Assembly (NCBI GenBank): GCA_004211435.1
Contig: SECS01000010.1
Coordinates: 1-44,008 of the forward strand
From: Novosphingobium sp.
Lineage (GTDB): Bacteria > Pseudomonadota > Alphaproteobacteria > Sphingomonadales > Sphingomonadaceae
Reading direction: 5' to 3'
Length of the DNA stretch: 44,008 nt
Positions 25,092 to 36,070 of this stretch are shown here, one piece after another. The position numbers and the translations under genes are program-made. Numbering within the stretch: the first letter of the stretch is position 1; each line of letters begins with the position of its first letter. The notes under the pieces are model-generated. The model was given only the letters and a program-made list of their open reading frames with translations. It did no database searches and was not told where the DNA came from.

Positions 25092-25991
25092 GTGCAAGAA
25101 TCCTGCGACGTACGCGTGCGGTTTCTGTCGCCACCCGAAGAGCTCCGCCGCTATTTCACCTCGTTCTATCATGCCGAGATCGTCCCGCCCGAAGGCGGCC
25201 TGACGACTGACCTGCTCCATCCCGAATGGGCGAACCTGCGATTCTTTTCGTTCGCGGGAGATCCTCCCGTGGCCGAGGGCCGCGACGGCACACGCGTGAC
25301 CGGCACGCGCTTTTCGGCAACCGGCCCTTCGAGCCAGGCCGTTCGCTTCATCACCGGCCCGATCAAGATCTGGGGCATCGGCCTGCTGCCGCTGGGCTGG
25401 GCGAAATTCGTCCGCGGCGATGCCGCCGATCTCGCCAACGCCGTCGCCGACGGCAATCTGCATCCCGCCTTCACCGACTTCCGCCCGCTGACCGAAACGC
25501 TGTTCGCCCCCGACGCCAGCGTCGAGAGCGATGCTGAACGCATCGCCGAACTGTTCCTTGCGCGCATGGGCGACTCCCTGCCCGACGAGGACCGCATCGT
25601 CGCGATTCACGAGGCCCTGGTCGATCCCGAGATCGACAGCGTCTCCGCGCTGGTCGAGCGCACGGGCGGCACCCCGCGGACGGTCGAGCGCATCTGCCGC
25701 CGCGCCTTCGGCTTCGCGCCCAAGCTGCTGCTGCGCCGCCAGCGCTTCATGCGCAGCCTCGCCCAGTTCATGCTCGATCCCTCGATGCGCTGGTCGGGCG
25801 CGATGGACGGCCACTATTACGACCAGGCGCAGTTCGTGCGCGATTTCCGCCAGTTCATGGGCATGACCCCGCGCGCCTATGCCGCGCTCGACAAGCCCGT
25901 GCTCTCGGCGGTGATGCGCGAGCGCGCGCGGATCGCCGGCGCCGCGGCGCAGACGCTCGACGGCCCCGAGGGCGGCGCCGTCGCGGGCTGA
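25092..25991 (+). CDS. AraC-family transcriptional regulator
   Basis: A 299-aa regulator. Residues 1 to about 150 form an effector domain ([43 protein letters not shown]). The C-terminal region at about 185-275 is an AraC double HTH, with [21 protein letters not shown] and [22 protein letters not shown] as the second recognition helix and signature. Start GTG at 25092 has AGGGG upstream. The gene sits alone between the rplT terminator and pheS, splitting what is often a contiguous rpmI-rplT-pheST order. Its targets are not evident here. Confidence 0.88.
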   Translation: MQESCDVRVRFLSPPEELRRYFTSFYHAEIVPPEGGLTTDLLHPEWANLRFFSFAGDPPVAEGRDGTRVTGTRFSATGPSSQAVRFITGPIKIWGIGLLPLGWAKFVRGDAADLANAVADGNLHPAFTDFRPLTETLFAPDASVESDAERIAELFLARMGDSLPDEDRIVAIHEALVDPEIDSVSALVERTGGTPRTVERICRRAFGFAPKLLLRRQRFMRSLAQFMLDPSMRWSGAMDGHYYDQAQFVRDFRQFMGMTPRAYAALDKPVLSAVMRERARIAGAAAQTLDGPEGGAVAG

Positions 25992-26020
25992 TTGCGATTC
26001 GCCCTATTGGCCCCTAAGGA
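25992..26020 (+). promoter_or_regulatory. Predicted pheST promoter
   Basis: TTGCGA (25992-25997), 15 bp, CCTAAGGA (26013-26020). The AAGGAG here looks like a Shine-Dalgarno but is about 20 nt from the start codon; reading it as part of the -10 explains that distance. The -35 overlaps the end of the AraC stop codon region. Confidence 0.4.
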
Positions 26021-26040
26021 GCCCGCCTGAACGTCAAACA

Positions 26041-27156
26041 TTGGGTGATTTTTCCTTGGACCATGCGGCAACCGAGCAAGCGGCGCTCTCGCGGATAGCG
26101 GCGGCGCAGGATCTTGATTGGCTTGAAGGGCTGCGCGTCGAGTTTCTCGGCAAGCAGGGCTCGATCTCGGGCCTGCTCAAGACGCTGGGCGGCATGAGCC
26201 CCGAGGAACGCCAGAGCGAAGGCCCCAAGATCCACGCGCTGCGCGAAGCCGTGACCAATGCCCTGGGCGACCGCAAGGCCGCGCTGGAAGGCGCCGCGCT
26301 CGACGCGCGCCTGGCCTCCGAGACGATCGATCTGTCGCTGCCGGCTCCCGAAGCTGCGCGCGGTTCGGTCCATCCGGTCAGCCAGGTCATGGACGAGATG
26401 GCCGAGATCTTCGCCGACATGGGCTTCGCCGTCGCCACCGGCCCGGAGATCGAGGACGACTGGCACAACTTCACCGCGCTCAACATGCCCGAGAGCCACC
26501 CGGCGCGCGCGATGCACGACACCTTCTACTTCCCGGACAAGAACGCGGAAGGTCGCGAGATGCTGCTGCGCACGCACACCTCGCCCGTGCAGATCCGCAC
26601 GATGCTGGCGGTTGCCAAGGCCAGTCCGGGTGGCGCGCCAGTGCGCGTGATCGCGCCGGGCCGCGTCTACCGCTCGGACAGCGACGCGACGCACACGCCG
26701 ATGTTCCACCAGATCGAAGGCCTGGTGATCGACAAGGGCATCCACCTCGGCCATCTCAAGTGGACCCTGGAGACCTTCCTCAAGGCCTATTTCGAGCGCG
26801 AGGACATCGTCCTGCGCCTGCGCCCGAGCTATTTCCCCTTCACCGAGCCTTCGGTCGAGGTCGACGTGGGCTTCACCCTGGTCAACGGCAAGCGCGTTCT
26901 GGGCGGCCAGGACGGCTGGATGGAGCTGCTCGGCAGCGGCATGGTCAACCGCAAGGTGATCGCCGCGGGCGGGTTCGATCCCGATCAGTGGCAGGGCTTC
27001 GCCTTCGGTGTCGGCGTCGATCGCCTGGCCATGCTCAAGTACGGCATGGACGACCTGCGCGCCTTCTTCGACGGCGATGTCCGCTGGCTGTCGCACTATG
27101 GTTTCGCCCCGCTCGACGTCCCGACCCTGTCGGGCGGCGTCGGCACCGCGGCCTAA
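26041..27156 (+). CDS. pheS: Phenylalanyl-tRNA synthetase alpha subunit
   Basis: Catalytic subunit of the alpha2-beta2 PheRS (class II). The coiled-coil N-terminus is followed by [20 protein letters not shown], then motif 1 ([19 protein letters not shown]), motif 2 ([34 protein letters not shown]) and motif 3 ([17 protein letters not shown]). There is no in-frame ATG or GTG at the N-terminus. TTG at 26041 gives 371 aa; TTG at 26056 gives 366 aa and matches the E. coli N-terminal length, so the start is uncertain. pheT follows after 10 bp. Confidence 0.95.
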   Translation: MGDFSLDHAATEQAALSRIAAAQDLDWLEGLRVEFLGKQGSISGLLKTLGGMSPEERQSEGPKIHALREAVTNALGDRKAALEGAALDARLASETIDLSLPAPEAARGSVHPVSQVMDEMAEIFADMGFAVATGPEIEDDWHNFTALNMPESHPARAMHDTFYFPDKNAEGREMLLRTHTSPVQIRTMLAVAKASPGGAPVRVIAPGRVYRSDSDATHTPMFHQIEGLVIDKGIHLGHLKWTLETFLKAYFEREDIVLRLRPSYFPFTEPSVEVDVGFTLVNGKRVLGGQDGWMELLGSGMVNRKVIAAGGFDPDQWQGFAFGVGVDRLAMLKYGMDDLRAFFDGDVRWLSHYGFAPLDVPTLSGGVGTAA

Positions 27157-27166
27157 GGATACTACG

Positions 27167-29575
27167 ATGAAATTCTCGCTCTCCTGGCTCAAGGATCACC
27201 TCGATACGACCGCCTCGGTCGACGAGATCGCTGCCAAGCTCAATGCCATCGGCCTCGAGGTCGAAGGCGTCGAGAACCCGGCCGACAAGCTCAAGGGCTT
27301 CCGCGTCGCCAGGGTGCTCACGGCAGAACGCCATCCGAACGCCGACAAGCTGCAGGTGCTGACCGTCGACGCCGGAGACGGCCAGCCGCTCCAGGTCGTC
27401 TGCGGCGCCCCCAATGCGCGGGCGGGCCTCGTCGGCGTGCTCGGCCTGCCGGGCGCGGTGGTGCCGGCCAACGGCATGGTGCTCAAGGTCGCGGCGGTGC
27501 GCTCGGTCGAATCGAACGGCATGATGTGCTCCACGCGCGAGCTCGAACTCGGCGAGGACCACGACGGCATCATCGAGCTGCCCGAAGACGCGCCGATCGG
27601 CCAGGCCTTTGCCGACTACCACGGCGCCGACCCGGTGTTCGACGTGGCGATCACCCCGAACCGTCCCGACTGCATGGGCGTCTACGGCATCGCGCGCGAT
27701 CTCGCCGCCGCCGGGCTCGGAACGCTCAAGCCGATCGTCGCCCCGCAGATCGCCGGCACTTTCGCCTCGCCGGTCGATATCCGCACCGAAGACGCCGAGG
27801 GCTGCCCCGCCTTCTACGGCCGCACGATCCTCGGCGTGACCAACGGCGCTTCGCCCGACTGGCTCCAGGCGCGGCTCAAGAGCGCGGGCCAGCGCCCGAT
27901 CTCCGCGCTGGTCGACATAACGAATTACGTGATGCTGACCTATGGACGCCCGGCCCATGCCTATGACCGCGCCAAGCTGACCGGCGCCGTCGTCGCGCGC
28001 CGCGCGAAGGATGGCGAGGGCGTCACCGCGCTCAACGGCAAGCACTACCTGCTCGACCACTCGATGACCGTGATCGCCGACGAGGCCGGCGTCCACGACA
28101 TCGCCGGCATCATGGGCGGCGAACATTCGGGCTGCTCGGACGAGACCAGGGACGTGCTGCTCGAGATCGCCTATTTCGATCCCGTGCGCATCGCCCAGAC
28201 CGGCCGCACGCTCAACCTGACCTCGGACGCGCGCGGGCGTTTCGAGCGCGGCATCGATCCGCAGTTCCTCGACACCGGGCTCGACCTGCTGACCGGGCTG
28301 GTGCTCGAGATCTGCGGCGGCCAGGCTTCCGAGGTGATCCGCGCGGGCACGCCGCCCTCGGGCACAAGGCAAGTGCACTACGAGCCGACCCTCGCCGAGA
28401 CGCTCGGCGGCGTGGCGATTCCTTCGGCGCAACAGCGCACGATCCTCGAAAGCCTCGGCTTCTCGGTGGTCGCGGTCGACAGCCAGGACGGCGAGCAGTG
28501 GAGCGTCACGGCGCCCGGCTGGCGCCCCGACGTCGACGGCGCGCCCGACATCGTCGAGGAAGTCATCCGCATCCACGGGCTCGACAAGGTCGAGAGCGTC
28601 GCCCTGCCGCGCGCAGATGGCGTCGCCCGGCCGACCGCGACGCCCGCGCAGAAGCTCGAACGCCGCCTGCGCCGCGCCGCCGCGGCGCGCGGCAACCACG
28701 AGGCGGTGACTTGGTCGTTCCTGCCCGAGGCCGACGCTGCCGTGTTCGCGGATAGTGCGGTCTGGACCCTGGCCAACCCGATCAGCGAGGACATGAAGGC
28801 CATGCGCCCCTCGCTGCTGCCCGGCCTGCTCGCCGCGGTGCGCCGCAACCTCGACCGCGGCGCCGCCGGCCTGCGCCTGTTCGAGATCGGCCGCCGCTAT
28901 CTGCGCGCCGAGAACGGCGCGAGCGACGAGCGCCTTTCGCTCGCGGTCGTCCTCGCCGGTGAGAAGACCGCGCGCGGCTGGGCCACCGGCAAGCCCGCGA
29001 CTTTCGACGCCTACGACGCCAAGGCCGAAGCCCTGGCCCTGCTCGCCGAAGCCGGCGCGCCGGTCGACAACCTGCAGGTCATGGGCGAGGCGGGTGGCCA
29101 GTTCCATCCGGGCCAGTCGGCGACCTTGCGGCTCGGACCCAAGACCGTGCTCGCACGCTTCGGCATGCTCCACCCGGCGGTGCTCAAGCAGTTCGACATC
29201 GACGCGCCCGTCGCGGTCGCCGAGCTGTTCCTCGACGCGATCCCGGGCAAGAAGGGCGCCGCGAGCTTCGCACGCGTCCACTATGCCCCGCCCGCGCTGC
29301 AGGCGGTGACGCGCGACTTCGCCTTCCTCGTGCCCGCCGACCTGCCCGCGGGCGATCTCGTCCGCATGGTCAAGGGCGCCGACAAGGCGAACATCGTCGC
29401 CGCGCGCCTGTTCGACGACTTCCGCGGCCAGGGCGTGCCCGAAGGCAGCAAGTCGCTGGCGATCGAGGTCACGCTCCAGCCGGGCGAGAAGAGCTACGCC
29501 GAAGCGGACCTCAAGGCGATCGCCGACAAGGTGACGGCGGCGGCGGCGAAGCTGGGCGCAGTGCTGCGCGGATAG
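27167..29575 (+). CDS. pheT: Phenylalanyl-tRNA synthetase beta subunit
   Basis: An 802-aa beta subunit of PheRS with the usual domain order: MKFSLSWLKDHLD N-terminus, tRNA-binding (OB) domain at about 40-150 (VLTAERHPNADKLQVLTVD), B3/B4 editing domain at about 205-370 (YGRPAHAYDRAKLTG), B5 domain at about 400-475, the catalytic-like domain and a C-terminal anticodon-binding FDX-ACB domain at about 705-802 (VTRDFAFLVPADLPAGDLV). The ATG at 27167 was chosen for its family N-terminus and AAGGAT 7 nt upstream; a longer frame starts inside pheS. It forms an operon with pheS. Confidence 0.97.
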   Translation: MKFSLSWLKDHLDTTASVDEIAAKLNAIGLEVEGVENPADKLKGFRVARVLTAERHPNADKLQVLTVDAGDGQPLQVVCGAPNARAGLVGVLGLPGAVVPANGMVLKVAAVRSVESNGMMCSTRELELGEDHDGIIELPEDAPIGQAFADYHGADPVFDVAITPNRPDCMGVYGIARDLAAAGLGTLKPIVAPQIAGTFASPVDIRTEDAEGCPAFYGRTILGVTNGASPDWLQARLKSAGQRPISALVDITNYVMLTYGRPAHAYDRAKLTGAVVARRAKDGEGVTALNGKHYLLDHSMTVIADEAGVHDIAGIMGGEHSGCSDETRDVLLEIAYFDPVRIAQTGRTLNLTSDARGRFERGIDPQFLDTGLDLLTGLVLEICGGQASEVIRAGTPPSGTRQVHYEPTLAETLGGVAIPSAQQRTILESLGFSVVAVDSQDGEQWSVTAPGWRPDVDGAPDIVEEVIRIHGLDKVESVALPRADGVARPTATPAQKLERRLRRAAAARGNHEAVTWSFLPEADAAVFADSAVWTLANPISEDMKAMRPSLLPGLLAAVRRNLDRGAAGLRLFEIGRRYLRAENGASDERLSLAVVLAGEKTARGWATGKPATFDAYDAKAEALALLAEAGAPVDNLQVMGEAGGQFHPGQSATLRLGPKTVLARFGMLHPAVLKQFDIDAPVAVAELFLDAIPGKKGAASFARVHYAPPALQAVTRDFAFLVPADLPAGDLVRMVKGADKANIVAARLFDDFRGQGVPEGSKSLAIEVTLQPGEKSYAEADLKAIADKVTAAAAKLGAVLRG

Positions 29576-29599
29576 GACGGACCGCTCGCCACATACCAT

Positions 29600-29691
29600 C
29601 GTCACTCTGAACTTGTTTCAGGGTCCATCTCTCGGTTGGCACGAACAGTGCTGTGAGGCACCATGGACCCTGAAACAAGTTCAGGGTGACG
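29600..29691. repeat. Long inverted repeat (29-nt arms) between pheT and the epimerase gene
   Basis: The left arm (29600-29628, starting CGTCACTCTGAACTTGTTTC) and right arm (29663-29691, ending AACAAGTTCAGGGTGACG) are inverted copies with one mismatch, separated by 34 bp. Arms of the CTGAACTTGTTTCAGG type are, as far as I recall, widespread dispersed intergenic repeats in sphingomonad genomes. It may also act as a transcript end after pheT. Confidence 0.85.
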
Positions 29692-29713
29692 GCTTTATGG
29701 TGAGGCGAGGCTT

Positions 29714-30595
29714 ATGACCGACCTGATCTCGATCACCTCGGGCGATCTCACCGCCCGCATCAACCCGCTCGGCGCCGAGCTCTGGTCGCTGACCGATGCC
29801 CAAGGCCGCGAGTACATGACCGATGCCGATCCGGCCTACTGGACCGGCCGCGCGCCGCTGCTGTTCCCGATCGTCGGCGCGCTCAACGGCGGACACTATC
29901 GGCTCTGCGGTTCGGCGCACGAACTCGCCAAGCACGGTTTCGCACGCCAGAGCCGGTTCGAGCTCGTGGCCAGCGATTCCGACAGCGCCACCTTCCGCCT
30001 GACGGCAAGCGAAGCGACGCACCTTGCCTATCCGTTTCCCTTCACGCTCGACATGGCCTTCCGGCTCGACGGTGCCACGCTGCATATGACCGCCACGGCC
30101 ACCAACAAAGGCATGACCGACATGCCTTTCAGCTTCGGCTTCCACCCGGCCTTCGCCTGGCCGCTGCCCGGCGGCGCGGCCAAGGCGGACCATCGCGTGA
30201 CCTTCGCCGAGCCCGAGCCCCAACCGATCCGCCGGATCGATCCGCCGAGCGGCCTGCTCCTGCCCGAGCCGCAACCGACACCCGTCGTCGGGCGGGAATT
30301 GGTCCCCGACGCGGCGCTGTTCGAGGCCGATGCGCTGATCTGGGACCATCTTGCGAGCCGTTCGCTGACCTTCGGCGCCGAGCAGGGCGCCCGCCTCGAC
30401 ATCCATTTCCCCGACACGCCGATGCTCGGCATCTGGCAGAAGCCCGGCGCGAACTACCTCTGCATCGAGCCGTGGCAGGGGATCGCCGATCCGCAGGGCT
30501 TCGCCGACGACCTGCGCAACAAGCCCGGCGTCGTCAGCCTCGCCCCCGGCGCCGAACGCAGCTTGCGCATGGACGTAACCGTTCGCACCGGCTAA
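29714..30595 (+). CDS. Aldose 1-epimerase family protein (LacX-like)
   Basis: A 293-aa galactose-mutarotase-fold protein. It has the active-site-type blocks RAPLLFPIVGALNGG, ELAKHGFARQSRFELV (His in KHGFAR), FSFGFHPAFAWPLPG (His in FGFHPAF) and NYLCIEPWQGIADP with the catalytic-type Glu. It probably interconverts alpha and beta anomers of a hexose or hexose phosphate; the LacX/YeaD-like subgroup has poorly defined substrates. The SD GAGGCGAGG is close to the ATG. prfC starts 9 bp after its stop. Confidence 0.87.
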   Translation: MTDLISITSGDLTARINPLGAELWSLTDAQGREYMTDADPAYWTGRAPLLFPIVGALNGGHYRLCGSAHELAKHGFARQSRFELVASDSDSATFRLTASEATHLAYPFPFTLDMAFRLDGATLHMTATATNKGMTDMPFSFGFHPAFAWPLPGGAAKADHRVTFAEPEPQPIRRIDPPSGLLLPEPQPTPVVGRELVPDAALFEADALIWDHLASRSLTFGAEQGARLDIHFPDTPMLGIWQKPGANYLCIEPWQGIADPQGFADDLRNKPGVVSLAPGAERSLRMDVTVRTG

Positions 30596-30604
30596 CCGCG
30601 CGCG

Positions 30605-32125
<1,521 letters not shown>

Positions 32126-32135
32126 GGCAGCGGGA

Positions 32136-32164
32136 TTGCCGCGATTGCGCGATCGGCCTAGCCT
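32136..32164 (+). promoter_or_regulatory. Predicted leaderless promoter of the flavin-nucleotide-binding gene
   Basis: TTGCCG, 15 bp, CCTAGCCT. The -10 ends 6 bp before the ATG at 32171 and there is no SD, so the transcript should start at or next to the start codon. Confidence 0.45.
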
Positions 32165-32170
32165 GGATCC

Positions 32171-32749
32171 ATGGCGCAATTCACCGATCACCTGACCGAG
32201 GATCACGTCGCGATGATCTCGCGGCAGAGCCTGTTCTTCGTCGCCACCGCGGCCGATGAAGGGCGGATCAATCTCAGCCCCAAGGGCTACGATGCCTTCC
32301 GCGTGCTTTCGCCGACGCGCGTCGCCTGGCTCGATCTCGGCGGCTCGGGCAACGAGACCCATGCGCACCTGGTCGCCGACGGGCGCATCACGATCATGAT
32401 GTGCAATTTCGGCCAGCCGCCGCTGATCCTGCGGATCTATGGCCGCGGCCGCCCGGTGCTGCCCGCCGAGGCCGACTGGCAGGCACTGGCCGCGCATTTC
32501 GAACTGCTGCCCGGCACCCGTCAGATCTTCGAAGTGGCTGTCGAAAGCGTGCAGAGCAGTTGCGGCTGGGGCGTCCCCGTGATGCAGCTCGATCAGGAGC
32601 GGCAGACCTTGGTCAAGTACCACGCCCAGGCCGATCCCGAAGCCTGGGAAGCCAAATACCGGGACCGCACCCACAGCATCGACGGCCTGCCCGTGACGCC
32701 GACCGATCGCTACATCTCCGGGAACAAAACCGCCGCCACCGACGCTTGA
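32171..32749 (+). CDS. Pyridoxamine 5'-phosphate oxidase-family protein
   Basis: A 192-aa split-barrel flavin-binding protein. Blocks typical of the PPOX family are LFFVATAADEGRINLSPKGYDAFRV near the N-terminus, VAWLDLGGSGNETHAHLVADGRI and IMMCNFGQPPLILRIYGRGRPV. Such proteins bind FMN or F420 and are usually oxidoreductases of unknown substrate; this is not PdxH. The C-terminal half (QSSCGWGVPVMQLDQERQTL) is common to the alphaproteobacterial subgroup. It is followed by an endonuclease-type gene after 8 bp. Confidence 0.87.
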   Translation: MAQFTDHLTEDHVAMISRQSLFFVATAADEGRINLSPKGYDAFRVLSPTRVAWLDLGGSGNETHAHLVADGRITIMMCNFGQPPLILRIYGRGRPVLPAEADWQALAAHFELLPGTRQIFEVAVESVQSSCGWGVPVMQLDQERQTLVKYHAQADPEAWEAKYRDRTHSIDGLPVTPTDRYISGNKTAATDA

Positions 32750-32757
32750 CCGCGGTG

Positions 32758-33462
32758 ATGGAGCTCACTTTCGCCAGCTACAACATCCACAAGGCCGTGG
32801 GGCTCGACCGGCGCCGCGATCCCGATCGCATCCTCGCGATCCTCAACGAGATCGGCGCCGACGTCGTCGCGCTGCAGGAGGCCGATCGCCGGTTCGGCCG
32901 GCGCGAGACCGTGCTGCCGCTGGCCGCGATCGAGGGACACACGCCCTATCGCGCGATTCCCTTGCAGATGAAGCCCGATTCGATCGGTTGGCACGGCAAC
33001 GCCCTGCTCGTGCGCCGCGAGATCGAGGTTGAAGAGGCCGCGATCGTTCCGCTGCCGACGCTCGAGCCGCGCGGGGCGATCCGCGCCGACCTGAAGATCG
33101 AAGGCCGCCGCCTGCGTGTGGTCGGCATGCACCTCGACCTCTCGGGCCTGCGGCGGCGCCAGCAGGTGCGCTCGATCCTGGCCCACGTCGCCGCGTGCAA
33201 CGGCGCGAGCCCAACCGTGCTGATGGGCGACTTCAACGAGTGGGCACGCCACGGCGGCTGCTTCCACGAATTCCTGCACGACTGGCACCTGCTCGCCCCC
33301 GGCCGCAGCTTCCCTTCGCGCCGCCCCGTGGCGCAGCTCGACCGCATCGTCGTGTCGAACGATTGGCAGCTCGTGGGAACCGGTGTGCATCATTCGGCGT
33401 TGGCGGCGAGAGGGTCCGACCATCTGCCGGTCTGGGCGCGGCTTACTCTGCCTAAAAATTAG
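32758..33462 (+). CDS. Endonuclease/exonuclease/phosphatase-family protein
   Basis: A 234-aa metal-dependent phosphoesterase of the EEP superfamily. The diagnostic motifs are ASYNIHKAVG (Asn), ALQEADRRFG (metal-binding Glu), RVVGMHLDLSG (His), LMGDFNEWARHGG (Asp and Asn) and GSDHLPVWARL (Asp-His). No signal peptide. It might act on nucleic acid, phospholipids or inositol phosphates; the sequence does not decide. The ATG at 32758 follows the upstream stop by 8 bp; GTG at 32755 is an alternative. It is probably co-transcribed with the flavin-binding gene. Confidence 0.87.
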   Translation: MELTFASYNIHKAVGLDRRRDPDRILAILNEIGADVVALQEADRRFGRRETVLPLAAIEGHTPYRAIPLQMKPDSIGWHGNALLVRREIEVEEAAIVPLPTLEPRGAIRADLKIEGRRLRVVGMHLDLSGLRRRQQVRSILAHVAACNGASPTVLMGDFNEWARHGGCFHEFLHDWHLLAPGRSFPSRRPVAQLDRIVVSNDWQLVGTGVHHSALAARGSDHLPVWARLTLPKN

Positions 33463-33550
33463 GCATCTGCTCATGATTCGGGCGCCGTTTCTCGACGCTG
33501 GCGGCCGCCTATCGCGTCAGCGACCCTGATTTATTGACGATTCCTTAAAT

Positions 33551-33565
33551 TGGCACGCCCCTTGC
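33551..33565 (+). promoter_or_regulatory. Sigma-54 promoter of glnB-amtB
   Basis: TGGCAC, 5 bp, TTGC, with the GG and GC pairs exactly 10 bp apart, matching the sigma-54 (RpoN) -24/-12 consensus. Transcription should begin near 33577, leaving about 37 nt before glnB. NtrC or a similar enhancer-binding protein would be required; I cannot pick a clear NtrC site upstream. Confidence 0.88.
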
Positions 33566-33601
33566 GATGTCCTGCCCGCCGGCGATCGGTCCGGTGGCTA
33601 G

Positions 33602-33952
<351 letters not shown>

Positions 33953-33992
33953 TGCGCGCATCCGACACATCTTCCCACAGGGGGGTAACACC

Positions 33993-35480
33993 ATGATCCG
34001 CAAGATGATTTGCGGCGCAGGGGCGCTGGGTACGTCGCTCTTCGCCGCCACAGCCGCCTGGGCTCAGGATGCCGCGGCCACCGCTGCGGCCGCTGTCGCC
34101 ACGGCTGCGCCGACGCCCGAAGCCACCGAAGCCGCCACGACCCTGATCAAGGCGCCGACCGCCGAGCAGATGGTCGGCATGGTCAACAAGGGCGACACCG
34201 CCTGGATGCTCGTCTGCGCCGCGCTGGTGCTGATGATGAGCGTTCCCGCGCTCGCGCTCTTCTACGGCGGCCTCGTCCGCACCAAGAACATGCTCAGCGT
34301 GCTGATGCAGGTTCTGACGATCGTTTCCGTCGCCGCGCTCGTCTGGGTCTGCTGGGGCTATTCGATGGCCTTCACCAGCGGCAGCGAATTCGTCGGCGGC
34401 TTCTCGAAGGCGTTCCTCGTGGGGGTCGACGCGACCACCTACGCCGCGACCTTCTCGAACAACGTCTATCTGCCCGAGCTGGTCTTCGTGGTCTTCCAGA
34501 TGACCTTCGCCTGCATCACGCCGGCGCTGATCGTCGGCGCTTTCGCCGAACGCGTGAAGTTCACGCCGCTGATCATCTTCGTCGTGCTCTGGCTGACCTG
34601 CATCTACTTCCCGATGGCGCACATGGTCTGGTACTGGGCCGGTCCGGACTTCCTCGTCGATGCTCCGACCGACTACGGCATGCTTTGGGGCTGGGGCGCG
34701 CTCGACTTCGCCGGTGGCACCGTCGTGCACATCAACGCCGGTATCGCGGGCCTCGTCGGCTGCATCATGATCGGCAAGCGCACGGGCTACGGCAAGGAAG
34801 CCACCCCGCCGCACTCGCTGACCATGACCATGATCGGCGCCTCGCTGCTGTGGATCGGCTGGTTCGGCTTCAACGCGGGCTCTAACCTCGAAGCCAACGC
34901 CGTTACTGCGGTCGCCTTCATCAACACCTTCGTCGCCACGGCTGCCGCTGCGGTCAGCTGGTCGATCGTCGAGAAGCTCCACCACGGCAAGCCTTCGCTG
35001 CTGGGTGCCGCCACGGGTGCCGTCGCCGGCCTCGTCGCGATCACCCCGGCCGCCGGCTTCGGCGCTCCGGGCACCTCGATCGTCCTCGGCCTGATCGTCT
35101 CGCCGATCTGCTACCTCTTCGTCAGCACGATCAAGAACAAGCTCAAGTACGACGACACGCTCGACGTCTTCGGCGTCCACTGCATCGGCGGCATCGTCGG
35201 CGCCATCGGCACCGGCATCATGGCCGCTCCGTCGCTCGGCGGTCAGGGCGTGTTCGACTACACCGTGTTCCCGGCCGGCTTCGACGCCGACAGCTATGAC
35301 ATGGGCAAGCAGGTCTTCGTCCAGATCAAGGCCGTGCTCTTCACGCTGGTCTTCTCGGGCGTCGGTTCGGCGATCCTGTTCTTCATCGTCGACAAGATCT
35401 TCGGTCTGCGTCCCGCGGAAGAAGCCGAGCGCGAAGGCCTCGACCTCTCCGAGCACGGCGAGCGCGCCTACAACTACTGA
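33993..35480 (+). CDS. amtB: Ammonium transporter
   Basis: A 495-aa Amt-family channel. An N-terminal signal peptide (cleavage near AWAQDA, residues 22-24) and an Ala/Thr-rich stretch precede the 11 expected membrane helices. The twin pore histidines are His246 (GGTVVHINAG) and His396 (DVFGVHCIGG). The gating phenylalanines are in VFQMTFACITPALIVGA. It conducts ammonium into the cell and is closed by the PII protein encoded just upstream (40 bp). The ATG at 33993 has GGGGGT upstream. Confidence 0.97.
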   Translation: MIRKMICGAGALGTSLFAATAAWAQDAAATAAAAVATAAPTPEATEAATTLIKAPTAEQMVGMVNKGDTAWMLVCAALVLMMSVPALALFYGGLVRTKNMLSVLMQVLTIVSVAALVWVCWGYSMAFTSGSEFVGGFSKAFLVGVDATTYAATFSNNVYLPELVFVVFQMTFACITPALIVGAFAERVKFTPLIIFVVLWLTCIYFPMAHMVWYWAGPDFLVDAPTDYGMLWGWGALDFAGGTVVHINAGIAGLVGCIMIGKRTGYGKEATPPHSLTMTMIGASLLWIGWFGFNAGSNLEANAVTAVAFINTFVATAAAAVSWSIVEKLHHGKPSLLGAATGAVAGLVAITPAAGFGAPGTSIVLGLIVSPICYLFVSTIKNKLKYDDTLDVFGVHCIGGIVGAIGTGIMAAPSLGGQGVFDYTVFPAGFDADSYDMGKQVFVQIKAVLFTLVFSGVGSAILFFIVDKIFGLRPAEEAEREGLDLSEHGERAYNY

Positions 35481-35571
35481 GACTTACCGAGCTTGGCGGG
35501 GGACGGGACCTTTCCTCCTCTCCTCCCACCCGGACCCCGCCATCCGATGTTCCTCCTGCGAACAGCAAACT

Positions 35572-35606
35572 AAAGGGCCGGAGCCAGCCGCTCCGGCCCC
35601 TTTTTT
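35572..35606 (+). terminator. Rho-independent terminator after amtB
   Basis: GGGCCGGAGC/GCTCCGGCCC, a perfect 10-bp stem with a CAGCC loop, followed by six T (35601-35606). It is preceded by AAA and so could also end minus-strand transcripts. Confidence 0.95.
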
Positions 35607-35638
35607 GTGCCGCGTCGAGGTGAGGAAGGCGAAGCCGC

Positions 35639-36070
35639 TCAGGACTTGCCGGCGGCCAGCATATCGACGAGTGCGCGCACCGGCGTGATATCGTAGCCAG
35701 CCGCCGCGGCATGCGCCGCGATGGTATCGGGATCGCCGCCCTGGCTGGCCTCTGCCAGCGCCCAGAGCAAGGTCGAGCGCGTACCCGAGCGGCAATAGGC
35801 CAGCACCGAGCCGCCCGCCGCCGACAGCGCCTGCGACATCGCCTCGACCTGCGCCTGGCTGAAGCCCGCGTGGGTCACGGGAATCTCGACATAGGCGAGA
35901 CCAGCAGCCTGCGCCGCGGCGGCGATCTCGGCGCCGGGCGTCTGATCGTCGCTCTCGCCCTCGGGCCGGTTGTTGATGATCAGGGTGACGCCCTGGGCCG
36001 CAGCCGCTGCGACATCGGCCACCTCGATCTGCGGGCTGGCCAGCACACTGTCGGAAAGCTTGCGAAACAT
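35639..36070 (-). CDS. TIGR01244/DUF442-family dual-specificity-phosphatase-like protein
   Basis: A 143-aa protein related to the phosphatase domain of Blh (beta-lactamase hydrolase-like). The P-loop CRSGTRS, with Cys93 and Arg99, is the CX5R(S/T) signature of cysteine phosphatases. The N-terminal half has GVTLIINNRPEGESDDQTPG, typical of the family. In relatives these domains sit next to sulfide-quinone reductase or sulfur dioxygenase genes, but none is near here. The ATG at 36070 has GGAG upstream. It is probably a small cytoplasmic phosphatase; the substrate is unknown. Confidence 0.85.
   Translation of the reverse strand: MFRKLSDSVLASPQIEVADVAAAAAQGVTLIINNRPEGESDDQTPGAEIAAAAQAAGLAYVEIPVTHAGFSQAQVEAMSQALSAAGGSVLAYCRSGTRSTLLWALAEASQGGDPDTIAAHAAAAGYDITPVRALVDMLAAGKS

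Noticed and set aside
27035..29605. An 856-codon frame antisense to pheT.
   Set aside because: Shadow of pheT; Arg/His/Asp-rich translation without domains.
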